Of a stretch of 64,000 nt of DNA, positions 24,149 to 37,271 are shown in pieces. Numbering within the stretch: the stretch's first letter is position 1; every line of letters begins with the position of its first letter. The notes beneath the pieces were generated by a model that ran no database searches, had not been told where the DNA came from, and worked only from the letters and a program-made list of their open reading frames with translations. The DNA comes from Diatrype stigma (lineage: Eukaryota; Ascomycota; Sordariomycetes; Xylariales; Diatrypaceae), in the NCBI GenBank assembly GCA_022225965.2, contig JAKJXP020000069.1:1-64000 (forward strand), given 5' to 3'. A program made the translations under genes and the position numbers.

Positions 24149-26091
24149 ATGGATAGCAAGGATGCCCCGCCCTATATCGTGGGCAGCGACGACGTCGCCG
24201 GCCCCGGCTCCGCCTATGAGAAGCGCAACTCTATCACGGGCGATGTCTACGTCGGCGACCACGGCGCCGACACCGAGCTGAAGCGCCTCCTCAGCACCCG
24301 TCATGTCACGATGATCGCCCTGGGCTCGTCCATCGGCATGGGTCTGTGGCTCGGGAGCGGTACCTCCCTGACCGACGGCGGCCCGGCCGGCATCTTCCTC
24401 GGATACCTCCTGGCCGGTTCCATGATCTGGTGTGTCAGCCACTCCATCGGCGAGATGGCAGTCCTGTACCCCCTGCCGTCTGCCTTTGTGCAATGGTCAG
24501 GTTAGTCTATGCTGTTTTCCCTTCGCTAGTTATGATGCGCTGCCTGTAGCCTATCTTCCTTCCTGCCACCAACTATCCATATATCTCTGCATATACATAT
24601 TGAGTTGGTTATGTTGGTCTTATGTTTCGAAGCTAAACGTCACTCTGCTGTCAAACTCTGCTCTGCGACATAGGCAAATTCGTCGATCCCGCCGCCGGCT
24701 TCGCGCTCGGCTGGTCGTACTGGTTCTCCTACTGCATCACCATCGCGAACGAGCTGCAAGCGGCCAACACAGTCATCGGCTTCTGGACGGACGCGGTGCC
24801 GGTCGCGGCGTGGATTACCATCTGGTGGGCGGTGATCGTGATGGTTAACATCGGGGCCGTCTCGCTGTTCGGCGAGATTGAGGTGGTGTGCTCGTCGATT
24901 AAGTTTGGGTGGATCTTCGTCGTCATCATTTCGATGATCGTGCTCTCGGCGGGTGGCGGCAGCTACGACCCCGTCGGGTTCCGGTACTGGCGCGAGACGC
25001 CCTTCACAAACGGCTTCCGCGGCTTTTTGTCCGTCATGCCGACGTGCATCTTCGCCATGTCCGGGTCGGAGAACTGCGGCCTCGTCGCCGCCGAGACCGC
25101 CAACCCCAGGAAGTCGGTGCCACGCGCCGTCGGTTCCATCTGGTTGCGGCTCGCGCTCTTCTACCTGGTCGGCTCCCTCATGATCACCATCAACGTCAGC
25201 CCGGAGGACCCGGACCTGTTCGGCGGCACTGGCACCAACGCCTCGCCCTTCGTCATCGCCTACCGCAACGGCGGCGTCCTCCCGCTCGCCCACATGATGA
25301 ACGCCGTCATCCTCATCTCAGTCGTCTCCACCGGTACCATCTCCGGCTACGGCGGCTCGCGCACCACCATGGGCCTGGCCGCACTCGGCATGGCGCCCAA
25401 GCAGTTCCTCAAGGCCGACAAGACCGGCCGCCCCTGGTTTGGCCTGATCCCGACTTTTATCCTCGGCGGCGGTTTGGCGTACCTGAACGTGAGCCAGAGC
25501 GGAGTGAAGGTTTTTGGCTGGTTCTCCAACCTTACCTCCCTCTTCACCCTCTTCGGCTGGGGCATGATCTGCCTGTCGCACATCCGGATGCGGGTGGCCT
25601 GGAGCAGACAGGGCCGGACGCCAGAGGAACTTCCCTGGAAAAGCTGGATGTAAGCGTTTTCTCCCGATATTGACGTTTAGCCACCACCCTCTTACCTGAT
25701 TGTGATGAGATTCATTCCAACTGCGGCTAGCAGTGTCTCCCTCAGACATTGCATTTGCTAACCATTCATTTCGTGCCGCAGATACCCATACGGGCCCTGG
25801 TACGGGTTGACTCTCTGCATCATCCTCATCATCGTCCAGTTCTACCTAGCCGTTTGGCCGCTGGGCGATGATCCTTCGGCCGAGAACTTCTTCGCGAATT
25901 ACATTTCCGTCATTCTGATCGTGGTGCTATGGCTGGGCGCGCGCTTTTACTACCGCGGACGGTGGTGGGTCGACCTCAGCATGGTCGACCTGGACGCTGG
26001 ACGCCGGTTCTACAAGCAAGATATCGAGAAAGCTCCCGTCAGGGGTTTCTTTGGTCATGTGAAGAAGGGGGTAGCATACGTCTTCAACTAG
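24149..26091 (+). CDS. amino-acid permease (APC superfamily, YAT type)
   Basis: Plasma-membrane amino-acid/proton symporter of the fungal YAT family, 545 aa, in three exons: 24149-24500, 24674-25649 and 25782-26091. Donors are GTTAGT and GTAAGC, acceptors TAG and CAG, and all joins keep frame. The N-terminus is cytosolic (about 50 residues). The first membrane span carries the family motif in the form ALGSSIGMGLWLGSG; HSIGEMAVLYP lies in the next loop region. About 12 hydrophobic spans follow, with FAMSGSENCGLVAAE in the conserved span-6 area and a YPYGPWYGL start to the last exon. The C-terminal tail ends GVAYVFN. Length is normal. The substrate (general, basic or proline-type) cannot be told from sequence inspection. 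No broken motif is seen. Confidence 0.92.
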
Positions 26092-27569
26092 CCCGACGAA
26101 GGTAAGTATAGGTATGGCGTAGTGGCAGCAGAAGCAACTAGTAGTTAGCGTTGCGATTGTTTGTTTTAGGTGTCCTTGAAACGAACCAGGCATAAGCATC
26201 GAATGTCTCTTTGCAATGCATAGTTTGAGCTTCGCGAGTCAGTCTGGAGATTCCACACAGTTATGATGTAGCATTACTATACCCCATCCTTGTTTGTTGC
26301 AACCCAAACCTATTGGTTTTGTTACTATTAGAGTCGGTTGCTCCATGACCATATCTTCCGCTCCATAGTGACTGCCATCCGGTTGTTACTTTCACTTACC
26401 TATTGCACCCTGATGAATGAGACGAACTCCGCGAAAAGCGATGCCATCACTAGGTACTGCGGTTTACCGGTCCAAAGTCGGCGACAATATAATGGATAGT
26501 GTCAAAACATACCACACACCAATGAGAAGGTGTCGACGCTATCAACTGTTTTTGTCAACGACCTTCCCGTCCTACATTTACCAGGATATGCATGTCCCAG
26601 AGTTATTGAAGTCGCACTCGCCGAAGTTCCCCGATGCTCGAGCAGCGGTTCGCGTCTGTACCGCCTTCGCTTACCACGTGCTAGAAAATGGAGCATTGCC
26701 ATTCGGAAAGGCAACCGTGAGAACTGGATCCTCGGATATCCGGAAGACACTTTCCCAAATGACCCCCTTATATTAACTACGCGGTACATCGTATTTGGGG
26801 GCCGCCCGTTCCCCTGGACTGGACTTAGCTCAAGTAAGCAAGCATTGAGTACAACGCCGGACTTCATTCAGCCTTGATGGAAGGGCCGATCTCATGTAAA
26901 TAGTATTCGTACGTGATGCCTACCTTTCGAGATTCATTTCTGGGTACGGGCCGTGGGTGATGATTTATTGCCACGATTACCCGAGTGATCTGGCAATGAT
27001 GCGAGGCACGAGGCCTTGGTATCGCCGACGGAATCTTCACCTCGCATTCTAACTGCTACACGGTAGCCGCGACGCTGCGCGATTCGCTGAAACAATACCC
27101 ATGTCGATTCGCGGACCTGCATACCACTCAATCGTTGAATAACCCCTTTAAAAATTGAAACCGGCCAGGCCCACCGCCTACTTTCGCCTACTTAAACTCA
27201 CGTCAATATCGATGAGCAGATTCGGCTTCTCTCCTCGTGTGGCTTCGACCTCCGGTCAAGACGATTGGCTTGCGATATATTGACCGCATATGCACGCCTG
27301 CAATTTACCTACTAGGAGGTAGTAACCACTATGCAGACGAAGCCGCCCAATCATGAGACGTAGAAACAGCGCGATGCCGTGGGTGCCTCGCCTATCATGC
27401 AGTAGGGCAACAATCTCGAGAAGATCTTCTCGCGTCTTGAAACGAAACGAAACGAAACGAAACGAAACGACACGCAACCAAGCAGATGTCGACATCTTCC
27501 TAGTGCACAAGATCACTCAGCTCTAGAGGGAAGGGTGCTAGGTACGTCTTATGATGGGAGGCTAGACTG
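26092..27569. other. intergenic region after permease
   Basis: No supported gene. Overlapping frames at 26417-26877 on both strands have no domain signal. A GAAAC array is listed separately. Confidence 0.5.
27439..27468. repeat. (GAAAC)6 microsatellite
   Basis: Six consecutive GAAAC units, followed by a diverged GACAC unit. Confidence 0.9.
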
Positions 27570-28009
27570 AGGCCCTGATTAGCAAATCGGTAAGAGGCAT
27601 CAGTAAGGGGATTTTTGCGCTTAAAGGCACCTCCGGAGCCCGGAGCTTGGCGCGGATTCTCCACTGCCGGCGCTAGGCTTTCTGGCGTAGTCCTATTTAG
27701 GAAGGAGCTATGCGAGGCACGAATTGTGCACGCCAAGAACGATTTTGACGATGTACCGCGCTAGGTAAGAGCCAGTCCTTTCTATATACGGCAAGAAATC
27801 GACGTTCTTCGTTACCGACGTGCCTCCTCCTAATCGCCTATAGACCATAGGCGATTAGGAGCAGGCACCCCCCAAAAACCTAACATTTTGCACAACTTTT
27901 TGACCATACTCCACAATAGTACTTCGCAAAAATTATACAGCCCCATTGTACCGAATCTGCCTCTTGCCGCTTACCGATTTGTCTCTTACCGATTTGCTAA
28001 TCAGGGCCT
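27570..28009. mobile_element. 440 bp terminal-inverted-repeat element with central hairpin
   Basis: Perfect 27 bp inverted repeats end the segment: 27570-27596 and 27983-28009 (core GATTAGCAAATCGGTAAGAG on the left). A second hairpin at about 27820-27867 has a 22-nt stem with one mismatch (core CTCCTAATCGCC) and a five-base loop. An additional partial copy of the terminal word lies at about 27970-27980. There is no coding capacity. The flanks show no clear target-site duplication, so it could be a foldback/MITE-like element or a rearranged palindrome. Confidence 0.6.
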
Positions 28010-30700
28010 GAATCTGTTGAAAAAGGCCCAAGTTGACCAAGTGTACTGGACCGCGTACTTCGTATGCCCTGTCGTTTGTTCACTGTTTAACGTCATTTGC
28101 CAAGGTACAATACCAAGGCGTCCACCGCATTGATTGATTGCATCGAGCTGCGTGCAGTTCCATTTGGACGTGGATTAACCCCGTAGCAGGCAGTAAGGAG
28201 CTGGTTACTTCCATTATGTAGCGCAGCCCGACGGCCACTTTTGAGACCAACCGACAGAAAATCCCGTAAGCTGTACATGCTTACCTAGAAATGCCCGTCG
28301 CAGCCTACATGTTGGAAGGATTGATGTTACGAGTTGAAAGTCCATGTAGGCACTTGGATTGGTTAGTCTAGGGTACGCTTGAAACGCTATAGACTTGCCC
28401 AGCATCCATAGGCCCATGTCCTATGTAAGCATGGGCGTACAATCAAAGAGAAACAAACGTCATCAATGACGGACAGGCGGGAGGGCGGCTGGGCGGCCAG
28501 CGGATCAGACCCTGGCTCTAGCTCATCTGATCTCACTGACTAGACCTTGCTGGGCGGTCTATGTAGCTTCAGTAATACCTAGTCACAAAATAGGTAGGGA
28601 GATCATTGATACTCGGGGGGAAGTTGACTAGTTGACTAGGTATTAAGATGGTAGAATAATGGTAGGATACTTACAAAAATACGCTTCATGGGAAGAAGGA
28701 ATGGTAAGTTTCCAAGGGTTCATAGCCAGACTGGAGAAGTGGTGGACGCAGGTTGGCTGGTTGGGTAGTACAATTCCTCCGGCGATCAATTAAGAGGATC
28801 ATCGGGCAGATAGGCAGAACAAGCTGGCACGGGACGGGGTTTGTTTTTATTTAGAAGTTCGGATGATTCAATAGAACGAATGGATACATCTTACCGGCGA
28901 TTTTTTATGGGCGATCAACCCCACTGGACCGAAGGAATGGGAGGGGCAAGCAAAAACAGCCCTTGATAACCCTTGATTCAACCCTCTTGAAACAAACTGA
29001 CGTTGACGCCGAGTAATGGTAAGAATTGCGCATCTGGAAAATGTTAGGTGGGCGAATTGCATGAAACAATTGCGCCTCGGGATGCCAGAATGATGCCAGA
29101 ATGGAGCGATGCACCAGGTACCATAGACAGACCATAGACCATAGACCATAGATGAAGCTGTGGAGGCAAGTATGTAGATATGTAGTCATTAACCAAGAGC
29201 CGTCGGAAGACCTATTCAAGGCAAGCATCCCGTATCTATCCCGAGATGCTTCGCCCGAGGCGTCAGGACGGCAGGGCGGCAAAGCAGCAGGGCGGATGTT
29301 TGATCACCCATACCGTTCTAGCTAGCAAGCTTGTATGACATAGATGACATTGATGGCGCATCCGAGGGGGAAATACCAATTTCGTAATTACGTCGTAGAT
29401 AAGTAATCACGGGTAAGATCGCGACGCCGAGAGGGAGTTTCTGTCCGATCCAGTCCAGTCCAGCCCAGCCCAGCGGATCAAAAGGGTCAAAAGGGTGAAA
29501 AGACGCATCCAAGGGGCGAAAAGACGCAAGGCTCCGGGAGTCATGATAATGGAGGAAAATCAGCAGAAAAGTGACCGAGGAAACAGATTGATTGCCAACA
29601 GGGGCCGTGATCGTCCCAGCAGAGAAAAAGGTTGGCTTGGGTTGGAAAGGGAAGAAGGCGAAGAAACGCGGCTAGGCCGTCTTGGGCGAGGACGCAGATC
29701 TCAAGCCCCGACGAAGAGCCCCTCATTGGTCGGTCTCTCCGTCGTGCCGACGGCGGGCGCCGCTTCAGTCCAGTGTTTCGAAACACATGCAGGAGGTTGG
29801 ACTCCTAACTGTTTCAGGTTTCCGCCAAGTCCCTTTTTTCCCCAACACGCCAGCAGCGCCCAGTGGCAGAGTGGCAGAGTGGCAGAGCGGCCGCCGCAGT
29901 CAACTCCAGTGCAGCGCAGCGCAGTGCAGTTGTTGCTGCCAGTTCTGGGGCGTTCTGCATGGAACCAGTGGAAAGTTCTGCCCAGTGAAGCGTAGCGGGT
30001 GCAGCCAGCAGCGAGTGCAGCAAGTGCAGCGAGTGACGGGCAGCTAAACCACTCTAAAACGGGCAGTCGTGCCTTGGCCCGCCAGCCCGCCCAGTCCCAT
30101 CGAGGTCCCCTCTTCCCAGGTTGTCAAAATCTCGTAGTGTAAACCCCTGCAAGCTGCAAGCTGCAAGCACTGACTGGGTCCCGTTAGCCAGCAAAGGCGA
30201 GGAAGGCCAGCGCTGAGTGGCTCTCCCGCCGGGCTGCTGTCTCTAGATGGGGGGCGCTGGCTGGGGGGTGACGGGGTGGTGACGGGGTGGGACGGGCAGA
30301 CGGGGGGGAGGGGGGGACGGGCAAGCAGGTGGCAGACAAGGGTAGAGAAAGGCGAAAGGGCAGGCAAAGGCAGGAGCCGGGGGGGGTGGTCGGGGGTTGC
30401 AGGTGGCGGACAGGGAAATACAAGGTAAAATAGGTACAATACAAGACAAGGTAGAGACGGTATGGTATGTACATACGTACCTACCTATTCTTGGGCATTC
30501 ATGGCAGGCATTTGGCAGGCATCTACAGGACACATACAGGGCACATATGCAGCAAAGCAACAGCAAAGCAAGCCCCCAGGCGCCCCCCCAGGCCCCCTCC
30601 CAAGGCCCCAGAGCCCAGAGACGGCAGCTGATGATTCGCGCGATCAACCCGGAGCAAATGGACTGGACAAGGACGAGGCCCCGACCGACTAGCCCGACTC

Positions 30701-30724
30701 GTTCGTTCGTTCGTTCGTTCGTTC
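30701..30724. repeat. (GTTC)6 microsatellite
   Basis: Six exact GTTC units. Confidence 0.9.
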
Positions 30725-30765
30725 GAACCCGCCCGTACCTCGAGTCGAACGAGGAGAGAACATGC

Positions 30766-30798
30766 GTGTCTGTCCGTCTGTCTGTCTGTCTGTCTGTC
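30766..30798. repeat. (TGTC)n microsatellite
   Basis: About eight TGTC units with one C substitution (TGTCCGTC). Confidence 0.85.
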
Positions 30799-30957
30799 CT
30801 CCAAGTGTGTCTTGGGTCTCGGTCTTGCGTGGATGCAGCTGTGCAATATAGGCACAGCAGCAGAAGCAGCAGAAGCAGCAGCAATCGGCAGCATCCATCA
30901 GCAGCATCCATCAGCGCTCAACCAGCAGCAGAAGCAGTAGAAGCCGAGTAGAAGCAA

Positions 30958-31005
30958 AGCAGCACAGCAGCACAGCAGCACAACAGCACAGCAGCACAGC
31001 AGCAG
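30958..31005. repeat. CAGCA-type tandem repeat
   Basis: Repeated CAGCA/CACAGCAG words form an imperfect array. Confidence 0.75.
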
Positions 31006-31593
31006 CCTCCTGCTCTTCGCTCGTTCGTTCGTTACCTGACCCTCATCCATTCATTCCCCATTTGCTCCGTATGCATCCGCACCCTCCTTCGCTTTGCTTT
31101 TGCTTCTTTCGAATCTGCTTTCCTACCGTATCGTATCCATAGTCGTAGTCATCGTTGTTGTTACCGCTGCTATTATTCCCGTCACTGTCATTGTTATTGT
31201 TTCCTACCACTACCGAGTACCACTATACCACCATCATCATCGTCACTTCAGCATCGGCCTCGGGATCGGCATCGGCATCGCTATCATATCACCCTCGCCC
31301 TCGCCATAACCGCCATTATTACTACGATCGTCGCTGTTGTCATTCCCTACTCCGCCCGACCGCTGCCTACTGCTGCCTACCTGGTTATCGCCCGCCGTCA
31401 ACTAGCGACTGTGCCTCTCCTCCCTCCTCTCCAATGTTGACATTGACCTGAAAAACCAAACGACCCTACATGGTCCATCGCAACCACGTGCACCCGCCCG
31501 CACACGCACACGCACCCGCACAAGCACAACCACACGCACACACGCAATTACAGAGACTATCTTTAATCTAAGTGCATTGGTCACACGAGCCAC

Positions 31594-33333
31594 ATGGACG
31601 ACCCGTCAAGGAAGTTAGCTGAGGCGAGGGAGAGCTTGGAGGCTTTCATGAAGCAGTCGGGGCTTAGTCGCGAAACCTTGCAAGCTCTGTTAATTGAAGA
31701 TACCCAACAACAGCAACAGCAGCAGCAGCAGCAGCAACAACAACAACAACAACAACAACAGCAGCAGCAGCAGCGGCAACACCAGCAATCGCGGCAGCAA
31801 TCCTCACAACCACAACACCCAAGCCAGCCATTGCAACCGCCGCCGCCACCGCCGCCGCAACAAGTAGATCCACGAGGTATATGAGACATCCCGCATTATC
31901 CGATTAATGTAAATAATTATCAAGTATTTTCATTACTAACTAGCAGCGACGACGGCCATGTAGTGCAAATATCGCGACCCCCTCAGACCGTATCGAATCA
32001 CGGTTACAGAGATTACAATTCGCCGCAGTTTCGAGGATCCATCTCATCGACCGTCTCTGCCTCCTCGAATCGCGACAGCGTATTCTCGACGACATCGACA
32101 CGGACTACAGCATCGTCTTCATCGAATCAATCGACCGATAGCAAATTTTGGTGTACCTCGTGCGAGAAAACCTTCAAGCGAAAGTTCGATTGGAAAAGGC
32201 ATTTGGAGGAATTCCACGAAAGATGGCGGAAATACCCGTGTCCGGATTGTAACCAGAGCTTCTGGGGGCCCAATACGTTCAATCAGCATCACAAGGGCGC
32301 CCACGGGTGTCAGACATGTCCGCACGCCGAGTCGGTCGTCAAGTATACGAAGAAGCGGAAGGCATGGGGATGCGGGTTCTGCGCCGCGCTGCACCGGCAA
32401 TTCGAGAAGCACATTGACCATGTGGCGGCGCATTTCGACACAGGCAGCACCAAAGCGGACTGGCTACACTCTAACGTTATTTACGGTCTGCTGCACCAGG
32501 ATCCGATTCATGAACTATGGAAGAACCAGCTGGCCGAGAACCATCACCTTTTCCAAGGCCACCAGCCGCACTTCAGCTGGATCCCCGAAACGACAGGCCG
32601 CGCTCAAGGCTACGCTGAGAATGAAAATCCTGGACAACTCCAGGACCTGCTCGAGTTTTTCGACGGCTCCAAGGACTCGGCCGAGCGCGTCGTCCGCGTC
32701 GCCTGGCGCACCATGCAGGTGCTCCTTCAGCCCAAGGGAAGCAATATCAACGGCGTCGCCCATCACTCGCTGCTTCCCCAGCGTTCCCACTCGACCACGA
32801 GTAACCTTCACAAACACGTATCGATCACATCGCCGAGCCCCAGGGGTCCGAGGCGCGCCATGTCGAACGCGGCATTTCCAGGTATGAGGGGCGATACAAG
32901 ATCCGCACCGGCCGCTACGTCCTTCCCCGCGACGGTTCCCGAGGCGTTCGTGCAATCGCCACCGCCTATGCAGTCCGGCAGCAATAACAGCTCGTTCCAT
33001 AGCTTTGTACAGCAACCACCATCGCATCTCCAACAACAGCAAAGTCACAACCGTATATCGTCACTAGATAAGGAATTACCGCCAGTGCCACTGGGAACCG
33101 AGATGGCGATGGACCTGGACCTGTCAATGTTTGCGGATGCGCCGGGCGCCTTGCTGATGCCCCCCGGTCTTGTCGGGGACGACTGGACCAGCAGGTCCAA
33201 TACCCTAGTTAGCGGCGATCCAATCATGGCCGGCTCGTTAGCCGGCGGAACCAGTCCCGGGTACGCGCCGACCATCTGGCCCGATATACATATGTTCGGG
33301 ACGGATCCCGAGCCCTCGGCAGAGTTCAGGTAA
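31594..33333 (+). CDS. polyQ C2H2 zinc-finger protein
   Basis: Predicted nuclear DNA-binding regulator of 550 aa. Exon 1 is 31594-31876 and exon 2 is 31964-33333. The 87 nt intron has a GTATAT donor, a perfect TACTAAC branch site 23 nt before the acceptor and a TAG acceptor; nearer AG sites are out of phase and too close to the branch. The N-terminus is helical, then Q38-Q60 is an uninterrupted glutamine run, then a Q/P-rich segment. Three C2H2 fingers follow: C158-x2-C-x12-H-x4-H, C187-x2-C-x12-H-x4-H and C231-x2-C-x12-H-x3-H. A conserved-looking block (WLHSNVIYGLLHQDPIHELW) comes next; the C-terminal 200 residues are disordered and S/P-rich. The finger arrangement resembles uncharacterised fungal C2H2 factors. 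No target is inferable. Upstream DNA is microsatellite-rich. Confidence 0.85.
31705..31773 (+). repeat. coding CAA/CAG run (23 Gln)
   Basis: Mixed CAA and CAG codons encode 23 consecutive glutamines. The interruptions between the two codons make it less prone to slippage than a pure CAG tract. Confidence 0.95.
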
Positions 33334-33711
33334 ATTATTGCCTTGCTTTGCCTCGCATATGCAGAGTTGATCTGCCTACCTACCTACCACCAGTGCCCTC
33401 CCCCAAGCAAGGTGGAAATTGGGCTGGGTATTTTTGCAAGATGGCAAAAACAACATCAACAAATCCGCAGCGGCGACGATAGCGCGAAGTGGTTTCCAAT
33501 TTTATTTGTCTGATCATTTATATTACATACGGCCACCTCGAAGCCTGAACGCTGCGTCATTTTCGTTTTTTATCTGCATTATATACCTAGTTATGCATGC
33601 GTGTATGTATGTCTCTTGCCTGCGCGCGTTCGTGCGTTCGTGCGTGTCTGGAACGTTCTTTTCTATGTTCTATGAGAAAGACAGGGAATGATGAAGGGGG
33701 GGACGGGGTGG

Positions 33712-33736
33712 GAGGCAGGCAGGCAGGCAGGCAGGC
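33712..33736. repeat. (GGCA)6 microsatellite
   Basis: Six GGCA units downstream of the zinc-finger gene. Confidence 0.85.
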
Positions 33737-35711
33737 TTGGCTTGACTTGGCTTGGCCTGGCTAATTCATATTTCTGTACTTTTATGATACCATGGGCTGC
33801 ACACTAACTGACTAGGGGGTCAAAAAGGGGGAGAGCATAAGGGAGAAGGCAGATATCGAGGGGGTACGAGTAAGAGCGAAGAAGCGGATGATTCGCGGGC
33901 TGATCTATCGAGCATAGCATAAGCTCGGGGGAAGAGACGGGAAGTCGGTCGAGTGGTGATCATGCACCCCAGGTAACGAATGAACGTTACGTTGAATTCA
34001 GTACGTTGAAATGTACCTTGTATAATATAGCAGCGGCGACGGCGGCGGCGTTGGCAACGGCAGAAGCAGAATCGGGAGCAGAGCAGTATAATCGTGAGAC
34101 TTCGGTAATGAATGAAAGAACGATAACGTCACGGGCGAATTGGCAATTATTTCGCTTCTTCTCAGTTGCATCTACAACTTGGCTCTGTGGACTCGGGACC
34201 TAGATTTCAAGTCTTTGCCATCTAGCTCCAATCATCTAGAGCGAGCCTACGGATCGGGGTCGGGTGGTCGACTAATGATTTCCAGCACACATTCCCTCCG
34301 GTCCCTTGGAAAACAATCTATGCCAGAAAGGTCTGACGCCACTCTAACCAGTCAGTCAGTCAGTCCGTGAGTCAGTGCTGGGTACCTCTTCCGGCCGGTC
34401 GGTCCACCCATGCTTGTATCCCCCATCTGTCCGTCTGTCTGCCTGTCCATCTGCCGGCCGATCCTGTCTCAGGGGGGATACCAGGCTCCCGGATCCGGTT
34501 CTTAATGGGCGGCTAACCTACTATGAACTAGTTCTGGCCCTATAAGGCAGACAGATAGGTAGATTTTTATGCAGATAAGGTCCGCGAATACGACAATGTC
34601 CAGTTGGTTGGTTGACTATTGTAGGTAGCTCATCATGACTTTGGGACTAGCGTTGGGGGTCAGTGTCGTCAGTGTCGTCAGTGTCGTGTTGTTCTCCCCC
34701 TCCTTCACCTGAAACGGAATGGGGCGGTCAAGTCAGCCTGGATTGCTCACCCCCATTCTCCACCCTCCACCATCCACCCTCCACCCTCCACCACCCTACT
34801 ACCCCGAGCTGAGCTGAGAAGATCTTCAGGCCTCAGGCTCAGGTCAGGTGTGCACCGCAAGCCCCACCGCAGCCGTACCGTGTCGTACTGGGCCGGACGG
34901 TGATGCGGTCAGAGTACGGCCATAGGCAATTAAGTAACTGGTGACCATGGCCATGGGAAATAAGCATATTACTAGCCGGCGAACAAAACCTACCCTACCC
35001 ACCTTCCCACTCAGATATACTTCTTACGACCTACCGGAGAACTGGACAACGCCTTCGGCAGTTGATCGATTATTTCCACGGATGGCCATGCGAGGATGTC
35101 GGTGCCCAATACTCGTCCTCTTAAACCAGGTCAGATCAGATCAGATTAGATCGAGTATGGTCTGGTCTAGGCCCGCTCCGGTCTAGTTACCTGTACCTAC
35201 CTGATACGTGATAGGAGCCTCAGGCCTCACGCGCTCGCTCACCCTCCTACGCTATTTTCTCGGTCGAGATGGGCGAGCGTCCGTCCGTTGGGCTGTTTGA
35301 ATGTGGATGGCCGGTTTATTGGGTGGAGGGATAGATGGCTCTAGGGACGGGTAGCTGGTGACGGTGACGCCGGCAGTGATGAGACTGATACTTTGCGCTG
35401 TGTGTAACTAAGGTAATGGTCAGTCAAGGCAATGTGTGCTTGAGTATAAGTAAGGTATGGATGCCGTATTGATCAGGAGATAGAACACTCGAGCAACCAA
35501 GCTACAAGCCTAGAGATCTCGGGAGATATTGCTCGATCAGAGGCCGGCGAGGTTGGACATCACGAATAAACGCTAGGACGACGGATCAGGGCTGGAACCA
35601 CTGACTGCTGATATCACGATTACAATTTCTATATCTTCTTTTCTTGAAATATTAATCCTTGGACTGGATCCATATCATACTGGCCATACCCGGCTCCTTA
35701 TACTAATACCT

Positions 35712-35713
<2 letters not shown>

Positions 35714-35753
<40 letters not shown>
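35714..35753. repeat. (CA)20 microsatellite
   Basis: Twenty uninterrupted CA units. Confidence 0.95.
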
Positions 35754-35758
<5 letters not shown>

Positions 35759-37257
35759 ATACATAACATTACAATATCGACACCATGGGCTTCCCTGTGG
35801 CAGAAACGCCAATAACCAGTCAAAACCACACAGCGGCGACGGGTAGTTATCAGAGCAACAATGGTAGATCCAGCCGCAATAAGGACAACTCGATGCTGAA
35901 CACGTGGTTGAGCGAAAATCCAAGAGATAGCCCCTGGAGCCCTGCCAACCTCCAACATGACACGAAGCGGCCACCATATTACTCTGAAACAGGAACAGGG
36001 ACAGGGGCAAGGACCGCACCTCATAGTTGATCTTCCGCTTGTCTACCTTGGACTCCTGTGGTTTACGCAACGTGGGCCGAAGACCAATCTCCCACGCCGC
36101 CGCTTGCTTAACGATGATGACGGAGGAAGAAAGTCATCGATGTTAAGCCGATTGGCGACTAGTCGGTGCTCAGTCGCGGCGACATATGGTCCCATTCGAC
36201 ATTATGTTGTATGGGATAAAAAGCACTGCTCTAGTCGGTGTTGCGAAGCTGTGCTTCCTATCAAACGGAGGACCATGGGATAGATAGCAAGGGCCCGGCA
36301 TGACCGTGTCATGCCTGCGTCCACTTGGCCATGGATTTAAAGGGACAGATGGATGATGATACTGGATAAGGAGCATTAGACTCTGGAACAATGGAATCCC
36401 TCTTCAGAAGATGGTATGATGTTGAAGGGTATGTATGCCCCGGGACGGCGGGACCGAGGATATCATAAGGGTCATATATAAGGGTTAGGTCTGCGAATAC
36501 ACTGTAATCATCACTTCCCTTTGAGCAGATATTATTAAACACAAATTAATAACTATAAGTGCTCGTACCATCAAACAAACTTACAATACTAACATGTGTA
36601 TCCCAAGAATCAAGCAAGGTAAGTAGTAATAGTACTATACGAATACGTGTGCATACAAGTATGTATGCACCTAGTAACAAGGTAATTAGCGAACTGCGCG
36701 GGCCGGGCCGGTAGCTAACTAAACTATTGCTCCGCACCAATCACTGGGACCGCTCATTAGGCCGGCCTACCTGATTCGGCAATGCTACACGACTTGTTAT
36801 TACGCCATAGGTAACTTGCACTATGGTGGAAGGTTCAATATAAGGAAAATGCCAAGGAAACATGCGATATTGAAAGGCACTTGCGGGATCTAAGGTGCGC
36901 CTAGATGTAGCACTCAGGTGGCGCAAGCTCAGAGGACAGACGGATTGACCGCCCTAGACCGTCAAACAGGCCGCATCTGCAACACTCGAGCTCGTACAAC
37001 TCGGTCGCTTGGGCGCGACAACGTAGACAAGCTTTACCCATTCATGTTCTCAATGGAGTCTTCATCCAACATGCCGCATTTCGTTGATCATGTTTCAAGC
37101 ATCTGCGCAAATGGCAGAAGGAACAAAAGTCAAGTCGATACCGTACTAAGTAAAGCTTCCTAGAGATCAAACGGAAACAAGGGGGGCCAAAAAGGAAACA
37201 GAAATGGCACGAAAAAAAGATACCAAGAAAGGTGGTGGGTGGTAGTGAAGAGACGAC

Positions 37258-37262
37258 AAAAA
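37258..37262 (-). terminator. RNA polymerase III terminator of tRNA-iMet
   Basis: Five T residues on the minus strand begin 10 nt after the tRNA 3' end (37272). This is the usual Pol III stop signal. Confidence 0.75.
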
Positions 37263-37271
37263 GATAAACCG

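Larger units (their letters stand above)
28010..31593. other. intergenic region and long 5' flank of the C2H2 gene
   Basis: No supported gene. The first half is ordinary intergenic sequence. From about 29800 to 31560 the DNA is low in complexity, with many microsatellites and CAG/CAGC-rich runs that create long but spurious frames on both strands. Much of the last kilobase may be 5' leader or promoter of the zinc-finger gene. Confidence 0.5.
33334..37257. other. intergenic region rich in microsatellites
   Basis: Nearly 4 kb without a supported gene. It holds a GGCA array (33712-33736), CCACCCT-type runs (34758-34798), AGTC runs near 34350 and a CA array. An 81-codon frame at 35785-36030 begins with a good Kozak context but lacks other support (see rejected items). 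Confidence 0.5.

Noticed and set aside
29495..29995. 166-codon plus-strand frame
   Set aside because: Starts at GTG, is low in complexity and lies among repeats.
30243..31000. Long frames on both strands (up to 222 codons)
   Set aside because: They are products of microsatellites and CAG-rich sequence with no domain signal.
35785..36030. 81-codon plus-strand frame with a good start context
   Set aside because: Low-complexity composition, no splice or domain support, and a longer opposite-strand frame overlaps it.
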